Shown: positions 1 to 10,399 of the stretch, in pieces
Numbering within the stretch: position 1 is the first letter of the stretch
Layout: each line of letters begins with the position of its first letter
From: Cricetomys ansorgei
Taxonomy: Eukaryota; Chordata; Mammalia; Rodentia; Nesomyidae
Reading direction: 5' to 3'
Length of the DNA stretch: 64,000 nucleotides
Assembly (NCBI GenBank): GCA_026225945.1
Contig: JAMJFZ010002307.1
Span: forward strand, 1,274,001 to 1,338,000
Program-made: the position numbers and the translations under genes
Notes under the pieces: model-generated
The model's input: the letters and a program-made list of their open reading frames with translations, nothing else
Databases searched by the model: none
What the model was told of the DNA's origin: nothing

Positions 1-267
1 TAGGATCTTTCAATAGAACAGTTCATTGGATGAACAGTGGCCAGATGTTGCTTTCATGGAGAACAACTCAAAAGTTCTAGATGAAGGAAGAAGATGGCTC
101 ATGAGTCACCTTAGAGTCACATGGATCTATACCCATCCACATCAGCAAGCACTCAGGCCTATACCATCGTGCCCTGCCCTCCCGTGCGAGAAGGGATTCC
201 AGAAATTGTTTTCAGCCACCAGCCCATACAACTTAAATCTTTCTCTGAGTAAAGGCTGATGGTAACT

Positions 268-480
268 TGTGTGTTTGTGTGTGTGTGTACACGTGTGTGT
301 GTGTGTTTGTGTGTGTGTATACACGTTTGTGTGTGTGTTTGTGTGTACATGTGTGCGTATGTGTGTGTACACGTGTGTGTGTGTACACGTGTGTGTGTAC
401 ACGTATGTGTGTGTGTGTACACGTGTGTGTGTGTACACGTATGTGTGTGTGTGTGTGTGTACACGTGTGTGTGTGTGTTT
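268..480. repeat. TG-rich simple repeat with recurring GTACACGTG
   Basis: Alternating purine-pyrimidine (TG)n is interrupted every 14-40 bp by TACACGT. CACGTG occurs at 290, 370, 386, 420 and 462. It can adopt Z-DNA. It produces spurious Cys/Val-rich (+) and Thr/His-rich (-) frames. Confidence 0.95.
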
Positions 481-540
481 AAAGACTGTCCATTGGGCTA
501 TGGAAAGTGTGATGAGGAAGGCAGATGACTTCATGTTGGC

Positions 541-655
541 AAAAAAGAAAAGAAAAGAAAAAAAGTTCCTTCCTTTCTTCTTCCTTCCATTCCTTGCCTC
601 TCTTCTTCTGCCTCCCTTCCTCTTCATTTTTCTTTTTACTCTTTCTTTGCTGCCT
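541..655. repeat. Purine-rich then pyrimidine-rich low-complexity tract
   Basis: About 25 nt of A/G (AAAAGAAAAG type) is directly followed by about 90 nt of T/C (TTCCTTCC type), so the two halves are partly self-complementary. Confidence 0.8.
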
Positions 656-802
656 CATCTTAAAGAGGTCTACGCTGGAGTGGCCTGTGTGGCCTCCTCA
701 CCACCTGTGCTGGTTCCAGAATGCTTGGATTGGATCTGATGCAGTTTTTCTCAGCTCTTGATGCAGAAAATTGCAGCATTCATATGAAAATAAAAATCGA
801 TG

Positions 803-867
803 GCTCTGACTGGAGAGATGGCCCAGCTGTTAAAGGATAGGCTCACAACCAAAGCATTAAAAGCCAT
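803..867 (+). repeat. B2/B3-type SINE head fragment
   Basis: ACTGGAGAGATGGCCCAGC matches the tRNA-derived head of rodent B2/B3 SINEs; the copy is truncated after about 65 nt. Confidence 0.6.
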
Positions 868-2086
868 GGGCCATCAAATCCTCTCCCTATCAGAGGACAG
901 GAAATCAGACCTCCAATGGCCGTGAATGAACTGTCTAAGAACCAAAAGTGTCTCTCAGAAATAGGAACCAGATGTCAGCAATTGAGAATCCAGGGCACTA
1001 TTCTGCCTCCAATTTATTTTTAGCAGAAATGTGACTGATGCCTTTCAGTACCATAATTAACTTTCAAGAATCGCCATTAGTCTCGTATAAGACTGGGCAA
1101 AAAAAAAAAAAATTGTATATAAGGTCTAAGTGGAAATTATGACTTTTTTTAAGTAGTGAAGGGGGATGTTTTACAGTTTTTCGTTCTCTCGGTTTGACTT
1201 GAGTAAAACTCAGTTCTCAAATGCAATCCGTCTCTAGATAACACCGGCTGTTTATACACTTAGGGTGTATCAGCCTCCTCACAGCATGGTGGTATTACAG
1301 CCTAATATAATATTTGCCTTTCGTGTTTTGAGTGTGTAACAAGAGGGCCTACGGTGTTGTTAGCTAAAATCAGCCCAAAGTATTAAAGCTTGGACATGAA
1401 CGTGGTCTGCCCAAGCCAGAGGGACACAAGTACCTTCTTTCAGCCTCTAGATGAAATCATAAATTATGTCCACAGCCCCAACGACAGACCTTGAGACACT
1501 TTGCATTACTTAGCAGGCAGGCAACCTCTGAACTGTCTCAAAGGCGGGGGAGGATCTCCGAGATCTGCTTGGTCCTTTCGGCACAAATCCTCCATCCTCC
1601 CCTGGTCCAGAGTCTCTCTGGTTTTACCACACAGGGGTTGGAAGGAGATGAGGGGAATTGTGGCGCTGATGCCCAGCCCATGTGTTAGAGACCAAAAAGC
1701 ACATCCCGGTGTACTTGACAGTGGGACTCTTTTTGAGACATGGGTTTGGAATCCTGTCAACCACACTGGAGTTCTTACTCTGTGCAAGGCCATCACAGGC
1801 TTTTAAAGATTAATTTAACCACTATGGGCATGTGCAGTTTTCACCTATTAAGAAAACAGCTTTACAACAAATGTGACCGCCTCTATAGGACAACAAAAAG
1901 TGCTTTTTAAATTCCTTCTGCTAAAACCAGTTTCCTCTTTTTAACCATTAAGTGTCCTTGGTGGGACTTTGTTAATTAGAAGCTCTGCAAGATAAATGGT
2001 AGAAACAATGTATGATAGAATTCGGCTAAGGCTGTTGAAAATTTTTAACATAAATATTCCCACATAACAACTGTTTTGTTTTGTTT
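868..2086. other. Anonymous upstream sequence, no feature recognised
   Basis: Single-copy-looking, AT-rich with one A run (1099-1113). The open frames at 1491-1806 overlap on both strands, have no recognisable domain and no splice-supported context, so I regard them as chance. Confidence 0.6.
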
Positions 2087-2087
2087 T

Positions 2088-2164
2088 TCTGGTGCTAAGG
2101 TTCAAACCCAGGGCCTTGAATGTGTAAGGCAAACACACTACCACTGAGTTACATCCCCAGCCCC
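2088..2164 (-). repeat. ID SINE (tRNA-Ala derived)
   Basis: The reverse complement reads GGCTGGGGATGTAACTCAGT followed by a B-box-like GGTTTGAACCTTAGC and an A/CAAAA tail, the usual ID layout. Confidence 0.8.
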
Positions 2165-2286
2165 ATATCACCAACCCCAATATACTATGAGGTGTCAAGA
2201 GTTCACATAAGTATTTCCCGATTGCCAGTCTCTGGGAAGAGAGACACAAATGAGATAAAAAAAGGAATGAGACATGGTCATTGGCT

Positions 2287-2349
2287 TGTGTGTGTGTGCG
2301 CACGCACGCACGCGTGTGCACTGTGTATGCATGTGTATACACGCGTGTG
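2287..2349. repeat. Alternating purine-pyrimidine tract (TG/CG rich)
   Basis: GTGTGTGCGCACGCACGCAC is followed by CGCGTGTGCA and TGCATGTGTATACACGCG. It includes CpG-containing alternation, the strongest Z-DNA-forming class. Confidence 0.85.
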
Positions 2350-2388
2350 AAGCTGCAGCTTCCTTCCTCATTTTCTAAGATATTTATT

Positions 2389-2607
2389 GAGACAGGACCT
2401 CTCAATTGACCCCAGGGATCACCAAGACGGAGAGTCTACCTAGCTACCTTACTCGGGTGGTTCTGTCTTAGCCTTCCAAACGCTAGTCTTTGGTGGGGCC
2501 ACTGTGCCCAGTGGGCACCTACACGGGTTCCTAGATCTGTGCTCTGGCCTTTATGCTTGATGTTCATGTGGCAAGTGCTTCAGCCATGGAGACATCTCCC
2601 CAACCTC
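2389..2607 (-). repeat. Old composite SINE (B4-like) or B1 plus tRNA-derived half
   Basis: GAGACAGGACCTCTC at the left resembles a reversed B1 end; GCCATGGAGACATCTCCCCA at the right is a reversed tRNA-SINE head. The middle is diverged. Confidence 0.5.
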
Positions 2608-3230
2608 TTGCCATAAGTCTTAAAAAGAAAATGCTTCTGAAAGCTGCCCAGGAGGAGATCAAAGAACTTTGCCTATGAATTTTGGACGATGTCTAAAATG
2701 ATTTAAGTGTGTTTTCATCTCTCAAAAGTGAGCAGGGTGAAAACAGTGAGTCAATTTGATCCACAAATACCCTCAGAGAACCTGTGCTGGACTAGAGCAG
2801 TGGGTACACCGGGAAGGTGAGAACTCAGGAGAGTGGGCACTTGCGTTTACATGTCTGCTTTAGTTCATGGGAAATACAGCTGAATGGTTTCTTTCTTCAT
2901 AGTAGGGGCCACAAACAAGCTGCTAGTGGCATGGAACCAAACTCTCTGATGAGTGTGGCTTTAACCTAATAGATAGTAGAATGAGACCTCAAAACGAAAT
3001 TAACGACTTGTTGGGAAAAAACTTCTTTAAAAAGAAATAAACTTAAGCTAAGAGCATAGCTAGTGGCAGGCATGTTCTTAACATGAAGGAGGCTTTAAGG
3101 CCCCCAGCTGCCAAAAATATAGAAAGCAAAAGAATTAACAAAAACATAATGAAAAAACTCTGACTTAGCATCATCACAGGAGAAAGGAAAATGGAAAGTT
3201 ACTAAGACAGGATGCAGAAAAAAAAATAGG

Positions 3231-3480
3231 AGCTGGGGAGATGGCTCAGCTGGGAAAGTGCTGGCTGTGTAGGCATGAAGACTTGAGTTCAGATCCCAGC
3301 ACCACACACAAAGTCAGCCGAGCAGAGCACCTGTACTCCCAGAGAGACAGACAGATCCCCAGGGCTCCCTGGCAACCACCCTGGCCTAATCTGCAAGTCC
3401 CAGGCCTCAGTGAGAGACCCTGTTTCCAAAACCAGAATGGATGGTACCTGAGGAACAACCCTAAAGGTGGCCATTGGCCT
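3231..3480 (+). repeat. B3-type SINE (long form)
   Basis: It begins AGCTGGGGAGATGGCTCAGC, has a B-box-like GAGTTCAGATCCC and ends in the CCTCCACACCCATATGC/CA-rich tail typical of B3. The tail has grown into the minisatellite that follows. Confidence 0.75.
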
Positions 3481-3820
3481 CCACACCCATATGCACACAC
3501 ATGTACACACCCACACAGAAGTGTATACATGCGAACACATGGGCACATACATGTACATACACAAGTGTACACACATGAGCACACATGTGCACACATACAA
3601 GTGTACACACATGAGCACACATGTGCACACACACAAGTGTACACACATGTACACACACAAGTGTACACACATGAACACATGTATGCACACAAACACAAGT
3701 GCATAGACATGCATGTACCCAATCAGTGTAAGCACACAAACACAAGTGCATAAACATGCACACACACACAACTGTACACACACAAACACATGTGCAAACA
3801 CATGCGTGCGTGCACACACA
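3481..3820. repeat. CA-rich minisatellite with a 36-bp unit
   Basis: Units start CAAGTGTACACACATGAGC at 3562 and 3598, with a shortened copy from 3634 and degenerate copies around them. It grew from the tail of the preceding SINE. It gives spurious His/Thr- and Cys/Val-rich frames. Confidence 0.9.
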
Positions 3821-3959
3821 TTAAAAAGGAGGGACACCCTAAATTGTACAAACAGTAAAGTACGAGACGATGAAAGCCATTTATATCATTCAATCTTTTT
3901 TCACAGGAAGAAAGATGAAGTTTCTTGTGGGCACAGTGCCAAAGAATTGACAGAGCAAG

Positions 3960-4128
3960 GGCTGGAGACTTGACTCAGTCTGTAAACTGTGAGCCTCGCA
4001 AGAATGGGGGCCTGAGTTTGGGCCTCAGCACCCACACAAAAGGCCAAGCATGGTGGGTGTGCTTGATCCCACCACCGATCCTGCCTCTGAGGAGCCGAGT
4101 GGCACCCTTTGCACACACATGCAGAGAA
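3960..4128 (+). repeat. Diverged B3-like SINE
   Basis: GGCTGGAGACTTGACTCAGT head and GGGCCTCAGCACCCACAC body, with GGCCAAGCATGGTGGGTG, are SINE-like; the copy is old. Confidence 0.55.
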
Positions 4129-4144
4129 GAAAGAATTCAGTCCA

Positions 4145-4435
4145 GAGAGAGTGAGCTCAGTCAGTAAACCCTTGCTGTGTGAGCATGGGGATATCAGTCT
4201 GGAGCCTCAGAACCTGTGGAGAGCTGGACCTGCCAGCGCACATCTGCGACCCAGGGCTCTTGTGATGAAGGAAGGCAGACAAGAGAACCCCCAGCATCTC
4301 CTAGGCCAGTGGGTGCAGTGTGTGAGATAGCAGCAACCAACAAGACCTGTGTCGCGCAAGGCAGAAGGTGGGGACCAACAATGAGGTTGTGCCCTTCGAG
4401 TACACTCTCTGTGGCAAGCACATTTCTACACTCAC
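4145..4435 (+). repeat. Second diverged B3-like SINE
   Basis: TGAGCTCAGTCAGTAAACCC (head), TGGAGCCTCAGAACC and a terminal CTACACTCACACAGACG resemble the preceding copy and the one at 3231. Confidence 0.45.
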
Positions 4436-4576
4436 ACAGACGAAAGTATATGAGGACATATACAAATGCTCAAAGAGACTTTAAAAAGAAGATTAAAAAG
4501 AGTTCCTAGAAGAAAGTCAGCCTTCTAAATTGCAAAGCAATAATAAAATATTACACTCTTTTTACTCCATACTTTC

Positions 4577-4646
4577 TACAAGTCTAGGAGATAGAACTCA
4601 GGTCCTCGGCAGGCGCCTTGATCCACTGAGCCGTATCTCTGGCACC
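4577..4646 (-). repeat. tRNA-derived SINE fragment
   Basis: The reverse complement reads GCCAGAGATACGGCTCAGTG, then GACCTGAGTTCTATCTCC, an A-box/B-box pair of the B2/ID kind. Confidence 0.6.
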
Positions 4647-7052
4647 CATTCATGACTAGAAAGGAGAGATGAGTATTAGAATATGTGTTCTGAGCACATG
4701 TTTTGAATGGAAGGCCTCTCGTGAACAGGATGTTCATAGCTATGTCCCATAGGTAAAGGTGCAGAATACAATGTCTACAGTAGTGTTTAGATTCTCTTGC
4801 AATATACAACCTATTATTCAGATGGAAATGAATCTCTAATAGTAATAAAGAAAAATAAGGCCAAAAGTGGAATGTGGTAATAATTTAAAAGTTAAAATAT
4901 TCTTTGCCTTAGCATGTATAAGAACTAAAATGTCTCTTGGAACATCACGCAGAATAGACGTGTGAGCCATCTCCCCTGGTAATGTGTTCCCTCTACTGCT
5001 AAGAGAGGGAACCAGAGCCTTGGAGTCTCAGATAATTAAGAAAAATGGCCCTCTGGTCAGTAATGTCTACAGTATCCAGGACTGAAATCCCAGAGCTAGC
5101 TGACCAAATCTGGGGTTCAGTTTCCACACACACCCCTAAGAGGGAGAGCCAGGGACAAATCACACTGCACAAATGCAATGGTCAGGTGGTGGGTGCTTCC
5201 CATAAATGGTAAGATCATTGACATGGGCCTCCTTCTCCAGCTAAGGTTGGATCAGAGAAGAGGAAAGGGGTGCTAAGACAGCCAAGGTTACCTTAAAAGA
5301 TTGTGAGGTGATGCCTAACCAGGGGCGTGGGGGAGGTAGTAAGCTTCAAAAAGGAGCTGGACAGATACTTCACAATTTGATCCCCAGAAGTTTGACTGTG
5401 CGCCCTGGTTATGGTGTCTTGACTGAGCAGTCTCACCGAAGCTGCGCACGCACACGCATGCAGCCTATGCGGGTGTTGGCCGTGTCCCCGGCTGTGCGCC
5501 AGGGCTGGGGCTGGCTGGGACTGTCCGCACGCACATCAAGACATTCTAACCACCATGGACAGCTCACTGCTGCCCCAGCCAGCTTTGCACAGCTCACAAA
5601 CTCCAAAGGAGCCACCCGCAGGGTGGATTCCATGGCCTGAAAAGTGTTCCACACTCTGCACCCCTCTGTGATCACTGCCAGGCAAGTGTCATGCAAATGA
5701 GGCAGGCTGCAGGACTGGAAAACCGTCTTCTGGCCTGCAATGTGGTCTTTCAGGAGCTACTGAATTTTAAGCATCAGATGGAGACCCCTGGCACAGAGCA
5801 CCTCCAACCATCCCTTCATTTCCTCTACTCTCTTTGCACAGCCCCTCACCCTGCCTTGGCCGCACAGCTTGTGTTAAATGACATAAAGCAGGCGGCCTTG
5901 GACCTCTGGCAATGGTGAGTTTACAGAGCTAGGGAGGGTAGCAGGAGGGAGTCGTCCCTGGGCTGAAGAAGGGGAGCAGTCCACTCAGCCTGTTTTCAGC
6001 CCCAGTCTATCAGGAATTTATTCTCTCCATCTCCCTAGGGTTTATCACACTTCTGACCTGGAGCAAGACAGCCCAGCTCAGAAGACTTGGAGGGTGGCCT
6101 GAGCCCCAGTCCCAGAGTCTCATTGTTCCCCAAGTTTTCTCTGGCAAGAACAGAGAGTCATCTATGCATCAGGCTGTGACATCACCAGGCACCCAACATT
6201 TCCCATCCCTTTGCAAGATGGAATGGGGGCAGAAATGCCTCAGTTCTTCTGCTCTGGGCAAAACTTTGGCCATGGGGAGTCTAGACTTAGGGGGTATACC
6301 CAAGAAAGCCCAGGAACCTTAGGTAAATGAAGGCAAGAGGACCCAGGCCTCTAAAACATCGATTTATTCTAAGATCCCTGAAAGCCAAGCTTGCCTCCTC
6401 CCTGGAAAGAGGGATGTAAGCACTCTGGTACTCTGTTGCTGTAATGACACACCCCACACACACACCCCAAATGCTTTCCCTAGCATACTTGGCCTCTTCT
6501 TGCTATATCTGGCTCACAAAGCCAGAGGAACCCAGAGAGGAGGCCATATTCTTTCATGGCCTTAGTTCTGACAAACATTCCAGAAAAGGCAAGCAGGCTC
6601 CATACAACCACCAGCTCAAAGCAAAACAGATGCAAGACTTCACCTATATGCCTCTTCCTGCCTTCCAGACTTCCAGAAGTCTTCCTGCCAGAGATGGCAG
6701 GTGCCTGATGTACAGGCTGCCTCAAGGAGGAACTGTAAGTTGACTGGTTTTACCAGGGACTAGGACAGAGCATTCTGTCCAGTTAGGGTTTGAGAAATCC
6801 AAGGTCCCAGAAACACCTGGGGGTGAGGTCTTTTAGGCAGCCCAGTGAAGCCACCAAGTTCACATGGAGCAGGCACAGCTAGAAGTTTCTACAATATAAC
6901 AAAAGATGCTCTGTGGTGTTGTCTTTTGAACAGGGGCTGTCTTCAAATTCTCTCTGTGGTCATATGCAAGTCCAGAGCTGTCTGCTCAGGGGAGCTAAGA
7001 ACTTGACTCAGCAAAGGGCTTCCAATGAGCAGCAGCCCAAATGTCTCCCTAC
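4647..7052. other. Anonymous upstream sequence, no gene recognised
   Basis: Mostly unique-looking. Short open frames at 5308-5640, 5691-5918 and 6444-6743 show no recognisable domain and overlap frames on the other strand. A CpG-enriched patch at 5440-5540 is not backed by other promoter signs. Confidence 0.5.
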
Positions 7053-7089
<37 letters not shown>

Positions 7090-7122
7090 ATCTATCTATC
7101 GATCCATCTATCTATCTATCTT
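7053..7122. repeat. (CTAT)n microsatellite
   Basis: About 17 CTAT units, with interruptions at CATC, CGAT and CCAT. Confidence 0.95.
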
Positions 7123-7535
7123 CCTCAGATATGTCTTACTAGCATTGGGTGTGAGTGGGCACAAGTGTAGGACTTAGGGAGCCCATTTTCGTAAGTCTTC
7201 ATCTCACATCATCCTGGGCTCTGCCCAGGAAAATTTTCATGAAAACCTGGAAGATGGGCTTCCAGGTCCTGTTTGGAGAAAGCAGAGCATTTCCTAGGTC
7301 CTAATGGATGAGGGAGGAAAGCTGTGGGATCTGCTTTTCTAATGACAGGAGGATCCCAGCAGCCAGCACACTCCTCAGCCCCTGCCTGGAGCAGCTCTCC
7401 AGGTGTTGGCTGAGTCTCATCCTCACCTGACTACAAAGTGACCCTGAGCAGGCATCTTCCTCCTCTATGGATGCGCAAGTCTCATAGTCCTTTTTATTTT
7501 TATTTTTTGTCAACTTTGAAGTCAGCTGGTCCTGG

Positions 7536-7554
7536 CCGCCGCACCGCCGCCTCC

Positions 7555-7586
<32 letters not shown>

Positions 7587-7594
7587 CTCCTCCC
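7536..7594. repeat. (CCT)n/(CCG)n triplet repeat
   Basis: CCGCCGCACCGCCGCC is followed by (TCC)n with CTT interruptions. It is the source of a false poly-Ser frame. Confidence 0.9.
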
Positions 7595-9829
7595 TCAATG
7601 AGCTAGTTAGTCATCAGAGCTGTGATTCCAGAAAATCAAATGAGGACCCTATTTGAAGTGGTATCTTGTCTTTATCAACAGTAAAGTAGTCAGAGAAAAG
7701 AAAGGATGTGTGTATTTGCTTGGTTTTATGGGACTTTAGAGACCTGATTTAGAGCTACTGGTGAACAAATGTGAGATCTGGTTGCTAATCCTAAGCCCAA
7801 ATGCATGACTCAAACACATAAATCAAATGTTTACTTCTTTGCTTATTGTTTAACCCAAAAAGGAAGACAGAGGAAGTAAGCATAGAGTACAAAGACAACT
7901 TTGAGTTTTCTGTCTTTCTCTCCAAAGAGGAAGCATCCAGGTGATAACTATCAACTGGTGATCAACATGAACTTAAGGGGTGTGGGACCCCTCTTTCAAA
8001 GCTGGATTTGGAAAACTGCCCCTAGGGATGGGAGGGGGGCCGAGAGTCTACTCTTGAGCTAGGTGTTCCTGCAAGTGTGGACCAGCACAGACAGGCCAAG
8101 GTCTATTTGTGTGACAGGAAACCTAAGCCAACCTCTCACCTGGTCAGGTACCTGACCTATTCATGAGCCGGGTGCTGGGCTCCCACTCCGCTTCCGCTGT
8201 CTTGTGTCCTCAGCAGGATGGGGAGTTACAGTACAATGTGAGAAAATACCCTTTGCAGCCAAAGCAAAGAATTGGGTGCTGGGTAGACACTGAAAGAAAT
8301 TTCAACAAGAAATGAACAAGGGCCCCCTGGAGGCGGGGCCTGCCTTCTAATAACTGAGAAGACTGCTTACAGGAAGATTTTCATTCATTAAAGACTTGAT
8401 TTTACAGAACAAATATTTCTGAAAGGGACTGCCAGGATCTCCCTTTTTTGGCCAGAACTTAGAGGAGGTTGTAACTCAAGGAAAAGGTGAAGCAATACAG
8501 CAGGAGGAAGTGTTGGGATTCTGAGGAGAAAAAGCTACTGATTTATTCTATGTCTGTATTTTCTCTCTGGTTTCTTTTGTGTATGTGGAAGAGAGGAAAT
8601 TCTTTAAAAATGGATGATGTTTTTCCATTAACATCAAAAAAGTGAGTGGGTGAGGAGGTAGAGAAAGGGGGGAGAGAGAAGGGCAATTCTGTCTAATTAG
8701 AGAAAAAGTAACACAAATCAAAGCAGAGTACAGATTCCAGCCTTTAACTCAGTGGGCTGCCAGAATGCACAACATAAGTCACTTAGTATTTTGAATCTAG
8801 TTTTTGTTTTAACTTTTTATTGGGGGAGGATAGTTTTTTTTTTTTTAAATCAGAGTAATTTGAGACTTGGCAAAGTATCTTGGGATTTTTATCTCGTGAA
8901 AGCAAATATTATAGTTTTAATGTTAAGCAAGTCTCAAGAACCGCAACAGAACGGCTCATTTGTGAGTCTCTTCTTTTCCCTCGCAGGTCTCCCCCACTTC
9001 AGATCTCACAACTAGGGCGATTCATCGTCTTTGGGGGGGAGGGAAGTTATCACAAAGCGTTACAGGTTCAAAGGTTGTCTTTTCATGCCATGCAAACAGG
9101 TCTAACAGTTACAAATTCTTAACCGCTTAAAGGAAGTTGTGGAAATTCCCGGTTTTCTTTTTAAGGTGGAAGGAAGCCGATTTACTTTTTTTTTTTTAAA
9201 CAAGTATGAAGTTTAAAGGAATCAAGGGAGGGAGACAAGGGTTTCTGATGAGAGAGGAACCCCACCCCAAGACAGCTGAAAGCCTTAACTACTGACCTGC
9301 AACAGTGCCTGGGGGAGGGAGGGTAAGAAGTTCTTGCTTCACCCACTCTAGAAGTCTGTAGAGTGTCAGGGGACAGCCCAGGCCTGATAAAGGTCAGACT
9401 CCCTAATCATCTTAAATCTCTGAATCACACTAGCCTCCTAGAGAGACAGATGGAACCTACCAGCAGGATTGTCTAGAAGGCAAACTTCTCTGAGTGGCTC
9501 CTGGATTCATTTTAAAAGAACCTAGGGCCAGGGGAAATCAGTACTCACACCCACATGGCTGGACGCTTTCCTATGTGATGAGACCCAGTAACTCACAACT
9601 GTCGCCCCAGCCCAGCCGCACTGAGAAACTGAAGCAACTGGGATAGGGTCGCCCTGTGGATTTATAGCTAGGCATAGAGTAGGTTATCCGAGGAAGGGTG
9701 GGTAAAGATTCAGTGCTGCATCCTTGCATGCGCTCTTTCTTGGACCCGCTCCGGATGTGATATCCCCAGCCCACCCCAGACAGCAAGACCAGAAATCGCC
9801 TTTGCTCTCCTGGGTGCTAGCCTATGGTC
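7595..9829. other. Proximal upstream region, no gene recognised
   Basis: 2.2 kb before the CpG island with few recognisable interspersed repeats, which would fit regulatory sequence. It contains the 16-bp palindrome at 8142 and the CTCF-like motif at 8318, plus T runs near 8837 and 9187. An upstream promoter of the human P1 type could lie here, but I cannot identify one. Confidence 0.5.
8318..8336 (-). promoter_or_regulatory. Candidate CTCF motif (reverse orientation)
   Basis: The + strand reads AAGGGCCCCCTGGAGGCGG; its complement fits the CTCF core CCAGGGGGC with G/C-rich flanks (about 14 of 19 positions match the consensus by eye). It lies 2 kb upstream of the promoter. Confidence 0.5.
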
Positions 9830-10325
9830 CCCACCCCAGGAGAAGGTCAGGCAGGAATGCTGGCTTGCAGCAATGCGAACTTGCAGGCGAGCTTGGGACG
9901 CCTGGGATTAGCAGGCCACCCGGGCTCCCTCTTTGCCGGTCTGTGGGGACCTGGGCTCCCGGACCTGAGACTCAGACAGCAGCAGGCCGGGTCAGGAGGA
10001 GGAGAGTGGCGGGGCCGGGGCAGGGGTGGGGCTCAGTGACTCCGGGCTCCCCTGAGCTCCCCGCCCCCCACTGGTCCGCTGTGCTCGCCCTTGCTCCAGC
10101 CGCGCACGTTCCTCGGGCGCCACCTCTTTGCGACTCGCTCATTTCTCAGCAGGTTGGCCCCGAGCGTGTGAACCTTCCTGGGCTAGGCTCGCAGCTTCTT
10201 TCCAACCTGCGCCGCCCCAGCTGGGCCGCTCCGCCCCGCTCCGGAACCCGCCCTCGCGGCCACCTGGCCCTCGCATCCACGACACGCGCGCCTGCAACTT
10301 GTTCAAGGGCGTTGTGGAATCAACT

Positions 10326-10360
10326 TTCCGGAAGCAACCAGCCCACCGGAGGAGGTAGAC
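10326..10360 (+). promoter_or_regulatory. PTHLH: Proximal PTHLH promoter elements: ETS, CACC/GGAG and Smad half-site
   Basis: The palindromic ETS core TTCCGGAA is at 10326-10333, CCCACCGGAGGAGG (a possible second ETS/Sp1-type site) at 10342-10355, and AGAC at 10357-10360. Ets-1, Sp1 and TGF-beta/Smad3 control of the human P3 promoter is established knowledge; the sites here are seen by eye and their use is inferred. Confidence 0.65.
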
Positions 10361-10370
10361 GACAGCTATG

Positions 10371-10378
10371 TATATATA
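10371..10378 (+). promoter_or_regulatory. PTHLH: TATA box of the PTHLH promoter (P3-type)
   Basis: TATATATA lies on the + strand about 30 bp before the expected start near 10400, and 519 bp before the ATG. The human gene has three promoters; the downstream TATA promoter (P3) is the one known to be shared with rodents, and this site has its features: an ETS motif, a CACC-type motif and a Smad half-site immediately upstream. The exact start site is inferred from TATA spacing only. Confidence 0.85.
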
Positions 10379-10399
10379 CGCGCTCTGCCGCAAGTGGCT

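Noticed and set aside
159..627. Open frames rich in Cys/Val (+) or Thr/His (-)
   Set aside because: They are translations of the TG/CA array in several frames at once; no start context, no domain.
2088..2164. tRNA-like A and B boxes
   Set aside because: They belong to an ID SINE; no cloverleaf with proper acceptor and anticodon stems is present. The same holds for the B2/B3 heads elsewhere.
3562..3640. Regularly spaced repeats resembling a CRISPR array
   Set aside because: Units are directly abutting with no unique spacers, in a vertebrate genome; this is a minisatellite.
3241..3837. Open frames up to 182 codons across the 3.2-3.8 kb region on both strands
   Set aside because: They are produced by a SINE and a CA-rich minisatellite whose 36-bp unit keeps any frame open.
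7438..7656. 72-codon frame with a long Ser run
   Set aside because: The Ser run is the TCC triplet repeat; the rest shows no coding character.
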